64,000 bases of DNA. It comes from Spiro-02 sp034114085 (lineage in GTDB: Bacteria; Spirochaetota; Spirochaetia; Sphaerochaetales; Sphaerochaetaceae). A program made the translations under genes and the position numbers. Shown here piece by piece: positions 8,630 through 17,253 of the stretch. The stretch lies in NCBI GenBank assembly GCA_034114085.1, contig JAXEWB010000063.1, positions 1 to 64,000 on the forward strand. The letters are read 5' to 3'. A model generated the notes under the pieces. It worked only from the letters and a program-made list of their open reading frames with translations, was not told the origin of the DNA and searched no databases. The stretch's first letter is position 1, and every line of letters starts with the position of its first letter.

Positions 8630-10384
8630 ATGAAAAACCATACCGTCGGTAATGATACCGTTGCAAAAATCGCCGCATTGGCAAGATTTCTTGAAGAAAC
8701 GCATCACATTTCCCTAGCAAGGGCCATCTCGGTGAGCGAGGGGAAGATCGACAGGATTCTGCGGGGCGAACACAAGCCGTCCCGTATCATCGTCTCCCGG
8801 ATCGCATCGTATTTTTGCTTTTCCCCGACGATACTTTATGATGATGAATTGCAATTGCCCAGTTTCGACAATCTCCAGCTGGATGAAGACCTGATTTCCA
8901 TTCAGCGGCACGATGAGCAGAATGAAATGGAACGGCTGAAGCACAAGCACTTCTTCGGGCGCAACTGGCGGGTGCTGGGATATAGGACCAGAATACGGCT
9001 GATGTTCTCTATCCTCCTGATCACGATACCGCTCGTACTGTATATCGCATACTGCGGAAGCAGAATCGTATCAGAAAAGGTCGACACGCTAAGAAAGTAC
9101 CGTGAAGGCAGCGTTGAAACCGAAATCTACGACATCTACAGTCCGACGCAGGTCTTGTACCATGACCAGTTGGCGACGACATCGAAGGAAAACAACCCCG
9201 ACGCCTACTACGTCGATGTTACGGTCGGGACATCGCTTGAGAAAATCAAGAATATTTCATCAGCCTCATCAAGTTACGAAACAAGGCTTCAGCTGTACTT
9301 CAAGTTTGACAAGGACGACTTCCGAAAAATGTTCAGGCATTATGCGCGGAACGTGCTCGCTGACCAAATCATCGACGATTACTATGCCGTCAATGAGAAT
9401 GAAACACGAGCCAAGGGAATCGACTACAACGCATGGCTGCAAGAGCATCAGGAGTATTTCGACCAATGGGTCGACGCCAACGACCGTCGGTATTATCCCG
9501 GTGAAACCCCCTCCAACGTCCTGACCGACAAGGAAACCATGTTCGACATCGGCAACGGGGAATTCGTCGCGGATTCGTATGGAACCCTCAAGGAACTTGA
9601 AGAGGTCCAATACCGCGACGAACACGGCGACCTACGGACGATGTGCTACCAGAAGGTCAAGTTCAACGCCCGTTTTGAAAAGACGTTCGACAGCGTGCGG
9701 TATCCTCTGGAGAGCGTACAGTTCAAAATGTACATCCTGCCGATCATGGACGCAAACTATTGCAGATACAGACCGGACAGATCGGAAACCTCTTCTGGGG
9801 AACGGATAAGTGGCTTTTCCCCCTATTTCGCGGTGACGAACGGGTATCGTCCGATTCGTGAGACTGGCGGAATCAAGAATTTCAGCCTGCGGGTGAACTA
9901 CTACAAGGACATGAACAACGACCCGGCCATCACCTTTGAGCATGCGATGAGAACGCAGCTTGAAATCATCGTCAGGGCCAACCGGGCCGGACTTTCATTG
10001 TTCCTTCAGGCGTTCATCAACCTGTTCAGTGTGGTCATCTGGATCATCATAGCTTTCTACAGTCAGTCCTATACGGGCGAGGACAGCATCGGCATGCTCG
10101 GCACCGGGTTGTTCGGCGCTATTTCCTCGATGCTCGTCGGAATATCCATGGTCAGCGACGCCGGTATCTTCTCGATCATCACCATGATCAATATATTCAC
10201 GCTGGCGGTAATCATGATCATGACCTACCAGTCCATCGCCGCGAAACGCGCCGCGGTAAGGAAAGACAAGGTACTGATCGCCTACAATGGAATCAAGCTG
10301 AGGATACTGTTCTACGTTCTGACGCTCTGTACGATAACGATGTTCGGCATCTTGCCCGCCATATCGTACATGTGGTCGTTCTAA
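8630..10384 (+). CDS. HTH-fused membrane receptor with a pentameric ligand-gated channel-like layout
   Basis: 584 residues, not matched to a named family. Residues 1-70 look like a short helix-turn-helix domain (ISLARAISVSEGKIDRILRG, then KPSRIIVSRIASYF). A membrane span lies near 123-145 and a large extracytoplasmic domain at about 146-453. Four hydrophobic segments follow near 456-477, 484-505, 512-532 and 556-578. Around residue 357, RYPLESVQFKMYI resembles the (Y/F)P(F/L)(D/E)xQ stretch of Cys-loop-type channels, and the spacing of the last four segments fits M1-M4. A sensor or receptor with a DNA-binding cytoplasmic tail is the inference. The start is uncertain: ATG 8630 is preferred, with an in-frame TTG at 8594. 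Confidence 0.6.
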   Translation: MKNHTVGNDTVAKIAALARFLEETHHISLARAISVSEGKIDRILRGEHKPSRIIVSRIASYFCFSPTILYDDELQLPSFDNLQLDEDLISIQRHDEQNEMERLKHKHFFGRNWRVLGYRTRIRLMFSILLITIPLVLYIAYCGSRIVSEKVDTLRKYREGSVETEIYDIYSPTQVLYHDQLATTSKENNPDAYYVDVTVGTSLEKIKNISSASSSYETRLQLYFKFDKDDFRKMFRHYARNVLADQIIDDYYAVNENETRAKGIDYNAWLQEHQEYFDQWVDANDRRYYPGETPSNVLTDKETMFDIGNGEFVADSYGTLKELEEVQYRDEHGDLRTMCYQKVKFNARFEKTFDSVRYPLESVQFKMYILPIMDANYCRYRPDRSETSSGERISGFSPYFAVTNGYRPIRETGGIKNFSLRVNYYKDMNNDPAITFEHAMRTQLEIIVRANRAGLSLFLQAFINLFSVVIWIIIAFYSQSYTGEDSIGMLGTGLFGAISSMLVGISMVSDAGIFSIITMINIFTLAVIMIMTYQSIAAKRAAVRKDKVLIAYNGIKLRILFYVLTLCTITMFGILPAISYMWSF

Positions 10385-10621
10385 GACACGGGGCCTCCGC
10401 TACCGCGGCAGACAACAAACAGAGGCGGTGATGCGAACCGCCACCTCGATCTTGTTCCTGCCAGCCGGCAGGCTCGGCCACGACTATCCCCGAACCTGTT
10501 TATCCCAAAGCCACGTGATTCTTGATCCTTGCCACGAATCGGAACGCTCAAATCCAAAATCTCCCGGCGCCATGTTCATCTCAAAGTCGCGTATCCCGGC
10601 TGCTCCTACGAACAGGAACGC

Positions 10622-11347
10622 TCAACCACGCCCCAGCATCTGGAGGCACATGTCGGGATAGTTGGAGATAACACCGTCAACCTTCCATTCCATGAGCTTG
10701 GACATCCGTTCCCGGTCATTGACCGTCCAGACATTCAGCCCGACGCCGGTGGCTCCGCATTCCGCGACGGCTTCATCATCCAAGAGAGTAAAATCAGGAT
10801 GCAGGTACCGCAGGCCGAGGTCCTTCGCCTGATACGCCAGATGCCTGACCGCCTGCTGGCCCTCGTACAGCAACCCGCACGGAATTTCCGGCGCCAGCTC
10901 GTTCACCCGCACGACGGACAGCCAGTTGAACGAAGAGAATATGACGCGATCCTCCAAGTGGAAGGCGTGAACCATCTCAACGGTTTTCTTTTCGATAGCC
11001 CGATACCAGCTCCGGTTCGTCTTGATCTCTATGTTGGTAAGCATCCGGTTCTTGCTTGCGAAGTCGCAATACTCTTCAAACGAGGGAATGCAGGCGTCAA
11101 AACGGTCTTCCATCGTCTTGGAAGCCTTGATTCCGGTCAATTCCTTCAACGTAAAGTCGCTCACCGAACCTTCCCTTCCCGTCGTCCTGACGAGCAGCTC
11201 GTCATGGATGACCACCAGTTGGCCGTCGCTGCTTTCATGGACATCCAGTTCGACGCCATCGGCGCCGGCTTCCAGGGCTTTCTGGAACGCAAGCATGGTA
11301 TTCTCCGGATATTTCCCGGAAAAGCCTCTATGGGCCAAAACTTTCAT
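10622..11347 (-). CDS. ugpQ: Glycerophosphodiester phosphodiesterase
   Basis: 241 residues of a GDPD TIM-barrel enzyme, which cleaves glycerophosphodiesters to glycerol-3-phosphate and an alcohol. The catalytic set is visible: LAHRGFSGKYPENT (catalytic His), GADGVELDVH (metal-binding Glu and Asp) and LVVIHDELL (second catalytic His). Later EIKTN supplies another metal ligand, and the barrel ends with NVWTVND and DGVISNYPD. There is no signal peptide, so it is cytoplasmic like UgpQ rather than periplasmic GlpQ. It stands alone on the minus strand. Between it and the upstream receptor gene (10385-10621) only a 6-bp hairpin (GGCGGT/ACCGCC) was noticed. Confidence 0.93.
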   Translation of the reverse strand: MKVLAHRGFSGKYPENTMLAFQKALEAGADGVELDVHESSDGQLVVIHDELLVRTTGREGSVSDFTLKELTGIKASKTMEDRFDACIPSFEEYCDFASKNRMLTNIEIKTNRSWYRAIEKKTVEMVHAFHLEDRVIFSSFNWLSVVRVNELAPEIPCGLLYEGQQAVRHLAYQAKDLGLRYLHPDFTLLDDEAVAECGATGVGLNVWTVNDRERMSKLMEWKVDGVISNYPDMCLQMLGRG

Positions 11348-11501
11348 ATGGACTCCTTGTCGGAGAAAAGGTCTCCGCCTGTAGCGGAATTTCTTTTCTA
11401 TATTGAAAAAATCTTTAGCTAAAACGATTCATCATTACAAATGATACTCTGCGGCAACAACACCTGTCAATGAAAATGTCCTGTCTCCGAGGCATCTGGG
11501 A

Positions 11502-11963
11502 CTAGACGGACAGCATATAGGAAACGATGCATAACAGCAAGACGGTGCAACATCCCCAGACGACAATCGGAAACAGCGTACCCTGACGATCTTTGATAGG
11601 ATCCATGTTGAAATAGACTGCTTTTTGAAACCGAGGATGGTATTTTATGGGGATATGGTCACCTTCGACGAAGAGAGGAATCCGCTTGCCGTTGACGATC
11701 TTCATCCTGGCGTGGACGGTTGTCCGCACGCTGACGGAAGCACCGTCTTTCGTCGGGAAGGCAATCCGAACAACATAGTCGCAACCGATGCCGCCGTCGC
11801 GCTTGGACAGAAACTTCCGGATCCCGAACGGAATGGTGTGCTCCACCTTCACGACCTGCGCATAGGAACTATTGCCCCGCAGCTTCGTCGCACGCAGAAC
11901 GGCTGCGTCATACAGCGCATAGATGGAGGCAAACAAGAACAACAACGGTATGATGACAATCAT
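11502..11963 (-). CDS. Small two-span membrane protein (DUF3592-like)
   Basis: 153 residues. The first hydrophobic span (IVIIPLLFLFASIYALYDA) is at the N-terminus and the second (PIVVWGCCTVLLLCIVSYML) at the C-terminus. Between them is a soluble beta-rich domain containing YAQVVKVEHTIPFG, DYVVRIAFPTKDGASVSV and GDHIPIKYHPRFQKAVYF. The order of span, beta domain with an IKYHP-type segment, then span is that of DUF3592 proteins, whose function is unknown. It is divergent from the phosphatase-like gene at 12065, with a 38-bp palindrome between the two starts. Confidence 0.6.
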   Translation of the reverse strand: MIVIIPLLFLFASIYALYDAAVLRATKLRGNSSYAQVVKVEHTIPFGIRKFLSKRDGGIGCDYVVRIAFPTKDGASVSVRTTVHARMKIVNGKRIPLFVEGDHIPIKYHPRFQKAVYFNMDPIKDRQGTLFPIVVWGCCTVLLLCIVSYMLSV

Positions 11964-11996
11964 GGTCCGACCACCTTTTCCGATACGAATCGTCCA

Positions 11997-12034
11997 TTAT
12001 TGTACCACAGGAACATGTTCCTGTGGTACAATAA
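11997..12034. promoter_or_regulatory. 38-bp perfect palindrome between divergent genes
   Basis: The 19-base half-site TTATTGTACCACAGGAACA is followed directly by its exact reverse complement, with no loop. It lies 33 bp from the start of the minus-strand gene and 30 bp from that of the plus-strand gene. It could be a shared operator for a dimeric or tetrameric regulator, or it could form a long cruciform/hairpin in both transcripts. The sequence shows only the symmetry, not which. Confidence 0.85.
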
Positions 12035-12064
12035 CACCATCGATTCGATGAGGAGAAAACAATC

Positions 12065-12874
12065 ATGGCATTCAATTCCGTCCAGCTTACGCAGACCGCC
12101 GCGACTATCACCCAGACAATGGAGCTGGAGCGGCCGAAGTTTGCCGGAGAGCCTATCGAGCAAGTCCTGGCGATGGTCAGGAACCGCAGCAAAAGCGGAC
12201 GAGCCCAGAAGGTGCTGATATACAATCCTGATGCGGTAGCCCAATGGCTCTATCAAAAATACACGTATCTCTACACTCCGGTAATGGAGCGCACACAGAT
12301 GGCGATACCTATGCTTGCGGCGTTTCCTCCGGTGACTCCGGTCTGTTTCGCGACGATGTTCAGCGGGGCGAAGCCGGAGGTGCATGGAATCCAGGAATAC
12401 GTCAAGAAGCTTGTAACAATCGACACCTTGTTCGATACCCTCCCCCGTCAGGGAATCAGGACTGCGCTTGTGGCAAGGGACGATTCTTCCATGGGCTTGA
12501 TCTTCACCGGCCGCCCCATCACCTACTTCAACACCGAGCCGAGCGACGAAGAGGCGACACAAAGGGGCTTGAAGCTTCTCCGTGAGAACGAACATGATGT
12601 CGTAGTCGTCTACAACATGGACTACGATGATTCAATCCATGATACGGAACCAGAATCGGAACGCTCGATTGAGGCCCTGAAAAGGCATATCCGGGACTTT
12701 GCCCGTCTGGTCGATTGTGCGAAAGAAGTTTGGAAAGACTACGACATGTTGTTTCTATTTGCCCCAGACCATGGTATCCACAAGACGATTTTCGGCAATG
12801 GAGACCATTATTGCGATATTCCCGAAGACATGAACATACTTCATTTCTACGGTTTCAAACCTGCGGGAGAATAA
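12065..12874 (+). CDS. Alkaline phosphatase-superfamily protein (phosphodiesterase/nucleotide pyrophosphatase-like)
   Basis: 269 residues. Two superfamily hallmarks are visible: TPVCFATMFSGAKPEVHGI near residues 93-111, where a Thr is placed as the nucleophile before a metal-binding His, and FLFAPDHGIHKT near residue 235 (the C-terminal DHG metal site). DYDDSIHDT near residue 185 supplies the middle Asp/His pair. No signal peptide is seen, so it is probably cytoplasmic, unlike most family members. GAGGAG lies upstream of the ATG. Its substrate is unknown; phosphonate, nucleotide or sugar phosphate esters are all possible. Control by the adjacent palindrome is likely. Confidence 0.75.
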   Translation: MAFNSVQLTQTAATITQTMELERPKFAGEPIEQVLAMVRNRSKSGRAQKVLIYNPDAVAQWLYQKYTYLYTPVMERTQMAIPMLAAFPPVTPVCFATMFSGAKPEVHGIQEYVKKLVTIDTLFDTLPRQGIRTALVARDDSSMGLIFTGRPITYFNTEPSDEEATQRGLKLLRENEHDVVVVYNMDYDDSIHDTEPESERSIEALKRHIRDFARLVDCAKEVWKDYDMLFLFAPDHGIHKTIFGNGDHYCDIPEDMNILHFYGFKPAGE

Positions 12875-13300
12875 CGTATCGGAAGCGACGGAGGTTGGGG
12901 ACGGACATCGGCCGACTGCGGTCCGTTTCCAATCTACACCGACACAGAGAAACAGCCGAACCCTCGTCCAAGCCACAGACATCACCCGGACACTGCCCAT
13001 GTCGCTGACATCGCTCAGGTGCCGCTGACATCAGACATCACCGACATCACCGACATCACCGACATCGCCCAGATATCGTCCAAGTACAGCTATATCACAA
13101 GAATTTCAGGCCAGCCGTCAGGTAAGAAAGGGCATCGTCAACCCAGAAAACAACACGAGGCTGTCATCCAAGTCATTTTTGACCTGCACGACAGCATCTA
13201 GGCATTCATCAACAAGTCCGAACCAAGAGAGCGGGATACATTGCCACCGCCAATGGATGGGCAACACCGAAAGACCGATAGCAACATATGTTCGCAGAAA
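12875..13300. other. Intergenic region with a 9-bp tandem repeat
   Basis: No convincing gene. At 13030-13071 the 9-bp unit GACATCACC occurs about four times in tandem, with looser copies of GACATCRC from 12979. ACGGAC (12901-12906) and GTCCGT (12921-12926) could form a weak hairpin after the phosphatase-like gene, but no T-run follows. Open frames here have repeat-driven composition (DITDITDIT) and are not called. Confidence 0.7.
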
Positions 13301-14290
13301 CTACCTGGTCGGCTCAATATTTGCGTCGGCTCCGCGTCTGACACGGCAACAAGCCACAAAATGGTTCGGTTCCACTTCGATGAGCGCAGGATCCTTCTCG
13401 CGGCATTGATCGATTACATAGTCACAGCGGGAACAGAAACGGCACTCGTCGGGAAGGTTCACAGGACTGGTAATCTCACCACGAATCAACTGCCGTTCAG
13501 GATGGTTCTCACCTACGACGGGTACGGGAACGGCGGCAAGCAACGCCTTGGTGTACGGATGCAAAGGGCGGTCAAAGATCAAATCCGAAGGGGCTTTTTC
13601 AACCATCTGTCCCAGATACATCACGGCGATATCATCGCTGAAATATTTGACGACGGCGAGATTATGGGTAATGAACACATAGGTCAGGCCAAATTCCTTC
13701 TGGAGCTGCTTGAGAAGGTTCAGGATTTGAGCCTGGATGGAGACATCCAGAGCGGAAACCGGCTCATCGCAGACAATCAGCTTAGGGTTCACCGCCAACG
13801 CCCTGGCGATACCGATACGCTGACGCCGGCCACCGTCAAGCTCATGGGGATACGTGTTGATATACCGGCCGGCCAGGCCGACGGTATCCATCAGCTCCAG
13901 CGTCCGCTTCTCGATCTCCTTCTTGCCGCGGAGCAACTTGTGCTGGATGATCGGCTCGCTGATCAGCTGCATGACGCTCTGCCGGGGATCCAGCGATGAA
14001 AACGGATCCTGGAAGATCATCTGCATCTCACAACGGAGCGGACGCATCTTTGCTGCGCTGTAGTCGGTGATATCCTTGCCATCGAAAACAATCCTGCCGC
14101 TGGTCGGCTTGATCAACTTGAGCAGGACGCGACCAGTCGTGGACTTGCCGCACCCGCTCTCACCCACGATACCAAGCGTCTTGCCGCGCTGTATCTCAAA
14201 GTTCACGCCATCGACAGCATGGAGCAGTCCCCTGGGGGTCTGAAAATATTTCGTCAGGTTCTCTACTTTCAAAATCGGTTCTTCAGCCAT
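13301..14290 (-). CDS. Oligopeptide/dipeptide ABC transporter ATP-binding protein (OppF/DppF-type)
   Basis: 329 residues. Walker A is GESGCGKST (near residue 43), the Q-loop is MIFQDPFSSLDPRQSV and Walker B is LIVCDEPVSALD. The ABC signature reads ELDGGRRQR rather than the more usual LSGGQ, a variant found in this subfamily. The C-terminal oligo/dipeptide domain has the spaced cysteines CRFCSRCDYVIDQC and C-A-C. It is the last gene of a five-gene transporter operon and supplies one of the two nucleotide-binding subunits at the inner membrane face. Confidence 0.93.
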   Translation of the reverse strand: MAEEPILKVENLTKYFQTPRGLLHAVDGVNFEIQRGKTLGIVGESGCGKSTTGRVLLKLIKPTSGRIVFDGKDITDYSAAKMRPLRCEMQMIFQDPFSSLDPRQSVMQLISEPIIQHKLLRGKKEIEKRTLELMDTVGLAGRYINTYPHELDGGRRQRIGIARALAVNPKLIVCDEPVSALDVSIQAQILNLLKQLQKEFGLTYVFITHNLAVVKYFSDDIAVMYLGQMVEKAPSDLIFDRPLHPYTKALLAAVPVPVVGENHPERQLIRGEITSPVNLPDECRFCSRCDYVIDQCREKDPALIEVEPNHFVACCRVRRGADANIEPTR

Positions 14291-14301
14291 TTCAGCGTCC
14301 T

Positions 14302-15291
14302 TTATCCAATAGCCTTGTCATCGAACTTGTGACAGGCAACGAAATGAGTCTCAGACATCTTCTGGAGCATTGGGATCTCATGGAGGCAACGATCCGTCGC
14401 ATACTGACAACGGGGAGCGAAGCCGCACCCTACGATTGGCTCCATCGGATTGGGCATCATCCCCTTGATGGGCTGAAGATCCTCTCCCCTTTCGCGCAGG
14501 TTCGGCAATGAATTGAACAACCCCTCCGTATAAGGATGCAACCGATGATTGAACACATCGTCAGCGGTACCTTTTTCAACGATTTGACCGCTATACATGA
14601 CGGCTACCTCGTCGCAGATTTCCGCGACGACGCCGAGGTCATGGGTAATCAGAAGCAAGGACATGTCGCTGTTGGCGATCAACTGCCTGATCAATACCAG
14701 TACCTGAGCCTGGATGGTCACATCCAACGCGGTGGTCGGTTCATCGGCGATCAACAGCCGGGGTTTGCAGGCCAGCGCAATGGCGATGACGACACGCTGG
14801 CGCATGCCGCCGGAGAACTGATGCGGATAGTCCCCGGCGCGGCCTTCATCGATACCGACCATCTTCAACATCTCCTTGGCACGGTCCAACGCCTCGCTTT
14901 CGCTGATCTCGTTATGGAGCATCACCGATTCCGCAATCTGATCCCCCACCGTCATGACAGGATTCAGGGCGGTCATCGGATCCTGGAAAATCATCGCGAC
15001 ATCGTTGCCGCGCATCTTCTCCAGTTCCGCCTCGCTCATGGCAAGCACGTTCTGGCCGTCAAGGAATATCTCACCGGCGGCAATCACCCCGGGAGGATTC
15101 GGCACGAGGTTGAGGATTGAAAGCGCGGTAGTGGTCTTGCCTGCGCCAGTCTCTCCGACGAGACCGAGAGTACGTCGTTTTTCAATCTCGAAATTCAAGC
15201 CGTTTACGGCGTAGACCTCACCGGCGTCAGTATTGTATTGAACTCGGAGATTCCTGACCTCCAACAGCATTTCTTTTGTTTTCTTGCTCAT
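14302..15291 (-). CDS. Oligopeptide/dipeptide ABC transporter ATP-binding protein (OppD/DppD-type)
   Basis: 329 residues. Walker A GETGAGKTT, Q-loop MIFQDPMTALNPVMTVG, signature FSGGMRQRV and Walker B LLIADEPTTALD are all intact. The C-terminal oligopeptide domain has CGFAPRCQYATDRC. This subunit pairs with the OppF-type ATPase 11 bp downstream and follows the permease by 8 bp. The FSGGMRQR signature is characteristic of OppD/DppD rather than OppF, which supports a heterodimeric ATPase. Confidence 0.94.
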   Translation of the reverse strand: MSKKTKEMLLEVRNLRVQYNTDAGEVYAVNGLNFEIEKRRTLGLVGETGAGKTTTALSILNLVPNPPGVIAAGEIFLDGQNVLAMSEAELEKMRGNDVAMIFQDPMTALNPVMTVGDQIAESVMLHNEISESEALDRAKEMLKMVGIDEGRAGDYPHQFSGGMRQRVVIAIALACKPRLLIADEPTTALDVTIQAQVLVLIRQLIANSDMSLLLITHDLGVVAEICDEVAVMYSGQIVEKGTADDVFNHRLHPYTEGLFNSLPNLRERGEDLQPIKGMMPNPMEPIVGCGFAPRCQYATDRCLHEIPMLQKMSETHFVACHKFDDKAIG

Positions 15292-15299
15292 GGAACAAC

Positions 15300-16196
15300 C
15301 TACTTCTTCAGTTTTGGGTCAAGAGCGTCCCGCAGACCGTCGCCAAGCAGGTTCAGGGCGAGAACGGTGAACATGATGGCAAGCCCCGGAATGACGCAGA
15401 TGTACGGCGCATTACGGATCTGGCTACGCCCCGCGCTGAGCATCGCACCCCATTCAGGTGCGGGGGACGGCACCCCGATACCGAGGAACGAAAGGGAGGA
15501 CGCGGCGATAATAGTCGTACCGATCAGCAACGTGACCTGAACGATGATCGGACTCAGGCAGTTGGGGATGATGTGCTTGAGAATGACCTTCCATGTAGGA
15601 AGCCCCATCGCATAGGCACTCTCGATATACTCCTGCCCCCGTATCGTCATGACCGACGCCCTGGCGATCCTGACGAAGGAAGTCGAACAGGTCACACACA
15701 ACGCCAACAACAGGTTGAAGGTACTTGTCCCGAACAACGAGACGATCACAACCGCTATCATGATGTTCGGAATCGCATAGAGCATGTCGTTCACACGCAT
15801 GATGACCTGATCCACCAGCCCTCCGTAGAATCCCGCGACGGCACCGAGGATGACGCCGGTGACAAGACCGATCAGCACGCTGCCGCAACCGATGGCGAGG
15901 CTGTACCTGGCTCCATACAGAATGCGGATGAAGATATCGCGGCCAAGTTCATCAGTGCCGAATATATGCGCCTTGTTCGGCCATTGCAACCGGTTCTGGA
16001 TGTTCTGCCCGATCACGTCAGTATCATAGTCAAAGATAAAACCGCTGAGAACCGCGGCTACAATCAGCAACGCCAGGAACGCCATTCCGATAATCGCGCC
16101 CTTGTTCTTCAACAAGCGTCGCCAAGTCTCTTGAAGCTGCGAACGGCTCTTCAGCAGTTCCACGCCGTCCACTTGCCGTACTTTCGCACTTGCCAT
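15300..16196 (-). CDS. ABC transporter permease (OppC/DppC-type)
   Basis: 298 residues. A cytoplasmic N-terminus (SQLQETWRRLLKNKGAIIGMAF) leads into six hydrophobic spans, as in OppC/DppC. HIFGTDELGRDIFIRILYGARYSL is the family's conserved segment after the first span (read in parts: GTDELGRD, RILYGARYSL). The EAA loop for contact with the ATPases lies near residue 210 (ESAYAMGLPTWKVILKHIIPN). The gene is 4 bp from the partner permease upstream and belongs to the same operon. Confidence 0.93.
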   Translation of the reverse strand: MASAKVRQVDGVELLKSRSQLQETWRRLLKNKGAIIGMAFLALLIVAAVLSGFIFDYDTDVIGQNIQNRLQWPNKAHIFGTDELGRDIFIRILYGARYSLAIGCGSVLIGLVTGVILGAVAGFYGGLVDQVIMRVNDMLYAIPNIMIAVVIVSLFGTSTFNLLLALCVTCSTSFVRIARASVMTIRGQEYIESAYAMGLPTWKVILKHIIPNCLSPIIVQVTLLIGTTIIAASSLSFLGIGVPSPAPEWGAMLSAGRSQIRNAPYICVIPGLAIMFTVLALNLLGDGLRDALDPKLKK

Positions 16197-16200
16197 ATCA

Positions 16201-17136
16201 TCACCCCTTTTTCATATATTGAGCTTTGATACGCGGATCAAAGAACGCATAGATGATGTCAACCAATAGATTCACCACGACCATCAGCACTGAACAGAGG
16301 ATAATCGATCCAGTCACCATCGGAGTATCGCGCTTGGATATCGAGTCAAAAATCAAGCGCCCGATGCCCGGCCAGGAGAATACGGTCTCCGCGAGAACGC
16401 TGCCCGTCAATACGTTGGAGAGTTGCATGCCAATTACGGTGATGATGGGAATCAGCGCATTGCCCAGCGCATGTTTGCGGATCACACGTTTTTCGGAGCA
16501 CCCCTTCGCCCTGGCGGTACGTATGTAGTCCTGACGGATGACATCGAGCATGGAGGAACGTGTCGTCCGGGTAATCAGGGCGGCAAGACCGAGGCCTACC
16601 GTCACGGACGGCAGTATCAGACTCAATATGCCGCTCTTTCCACCGCTGGGAAGCCAGCCAAGCTTCAATGAAAACAGGATTATCAGCATCAGCCCCAACC
16701 AGAAGTTCGGCATGGATACGCCGAACAAGGCGAACACCATGCCCGCCGTATCCTTCCAGGTGTTCTGGTTGATGGCCGTATATATTCCCAAAGGAATCGC
16801 TATCAACGTAGCGATGAGTACGGACGCACCGGCAAGCTGCATGGTATTGGGCAGGCGGTCCATGAAAGTCTTGAACACATCACGTTTGGTGACATAGCTG
16901 GTACCGAGGTCGCCCGTCAGCATACCCGCCATATATTTCAGATACCGTACCGGAAAACTATCAGTCAGCCCGAGATCCTCACGAATCTGCTGTATCTGGG
17001 CATCGGTCGCATTCTCCGGGGCGAGATATATGGCCGGATCTCCACCCGTAAGGCTCATCGCGAAAAAAATCAGCAACGAGGTTGCGAGAATCACCGGAAT
17101 CATCAGCAACAAACGCTTCAAAATATAACGAATCAT
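16201..17136 (-). CDS. ABC transporter permease (OppB/DppB-type)
   Basis: 311 residues. The N-terminus MIRYILKRLLLMIPVI is the standard DppB/OppB beginning. RYLKYMAGMLTGDLGTSY is the conserved segment before the core. The EAA loop reads YIRTARAKGCSEKRVIRKHA, and GSVLAETVFSWPGIGRL closes the domain. The ATG at 17136 was chosen because GGAGTGTG lies just upstream and the protein then begins exactly as the family does; the open frame extends to 17241 into the intergenic space. It forms the membrane channel with the OppC-type subunit. Confidence 0.93.
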   Translation of the reverse strand: MIRYILKRLLLMIPVILATSLLIFFAMSLTGGDPAIYLAPENATDAQIQQIREDLGLTDSFPVRYLKYMAGMLTGDLGTSYVTKRDVFKTFMDRLPNTMQLAGASVLIATLIAIPLGIYTAINQNTWKDTAGMVFALFGVSMPNFWLGLMLIILFSLKLGWLPSGGKSGILSLILPSVTVGLGLAALITRTTRSSMLDVIRQDYIRTARAKGCSEKRVIRKHALGNALIPIITVIGMQLSNVLTGSVLAETVFSWPGIGRLIFDSISKRDTPMVTGSIILCSVLMVVVNLLVDIIYAFFDPRIKAQYMKKG

Positions 17137-17253
17137 GAACACACTCCTCGAAGAACGTCCGGATAGACCAAAAACCGGGATACCGGCCGGAAGCGCCGAA
17201 GTGAAACGAATCCACCTTGGCGCTCCGGTCGGAAGGGTCAAAAAATGAAAGGA

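Noticed and set aside
12010..12021. LexA/SOS box (GGAACATGTTCC) within the 38-bp palindrome
   Set aside because: The GAAC and GTTC halves are 2 bp apart, whereas the known DinR/LexA boxes need 4 bp; neighbours are not DNA-repair genes.
13019..13201. 60-codon open frame with DITDITDIT
   Set aside because: Its coding look comes only from the 9-bp repeat; no ribosome site.
13241..13999. 252-codon plus-strand open frame, and similar ones opposite the ABC genes
   Set aside because: Antisense shadows of the well-supported OppF-type and other ABC genes.
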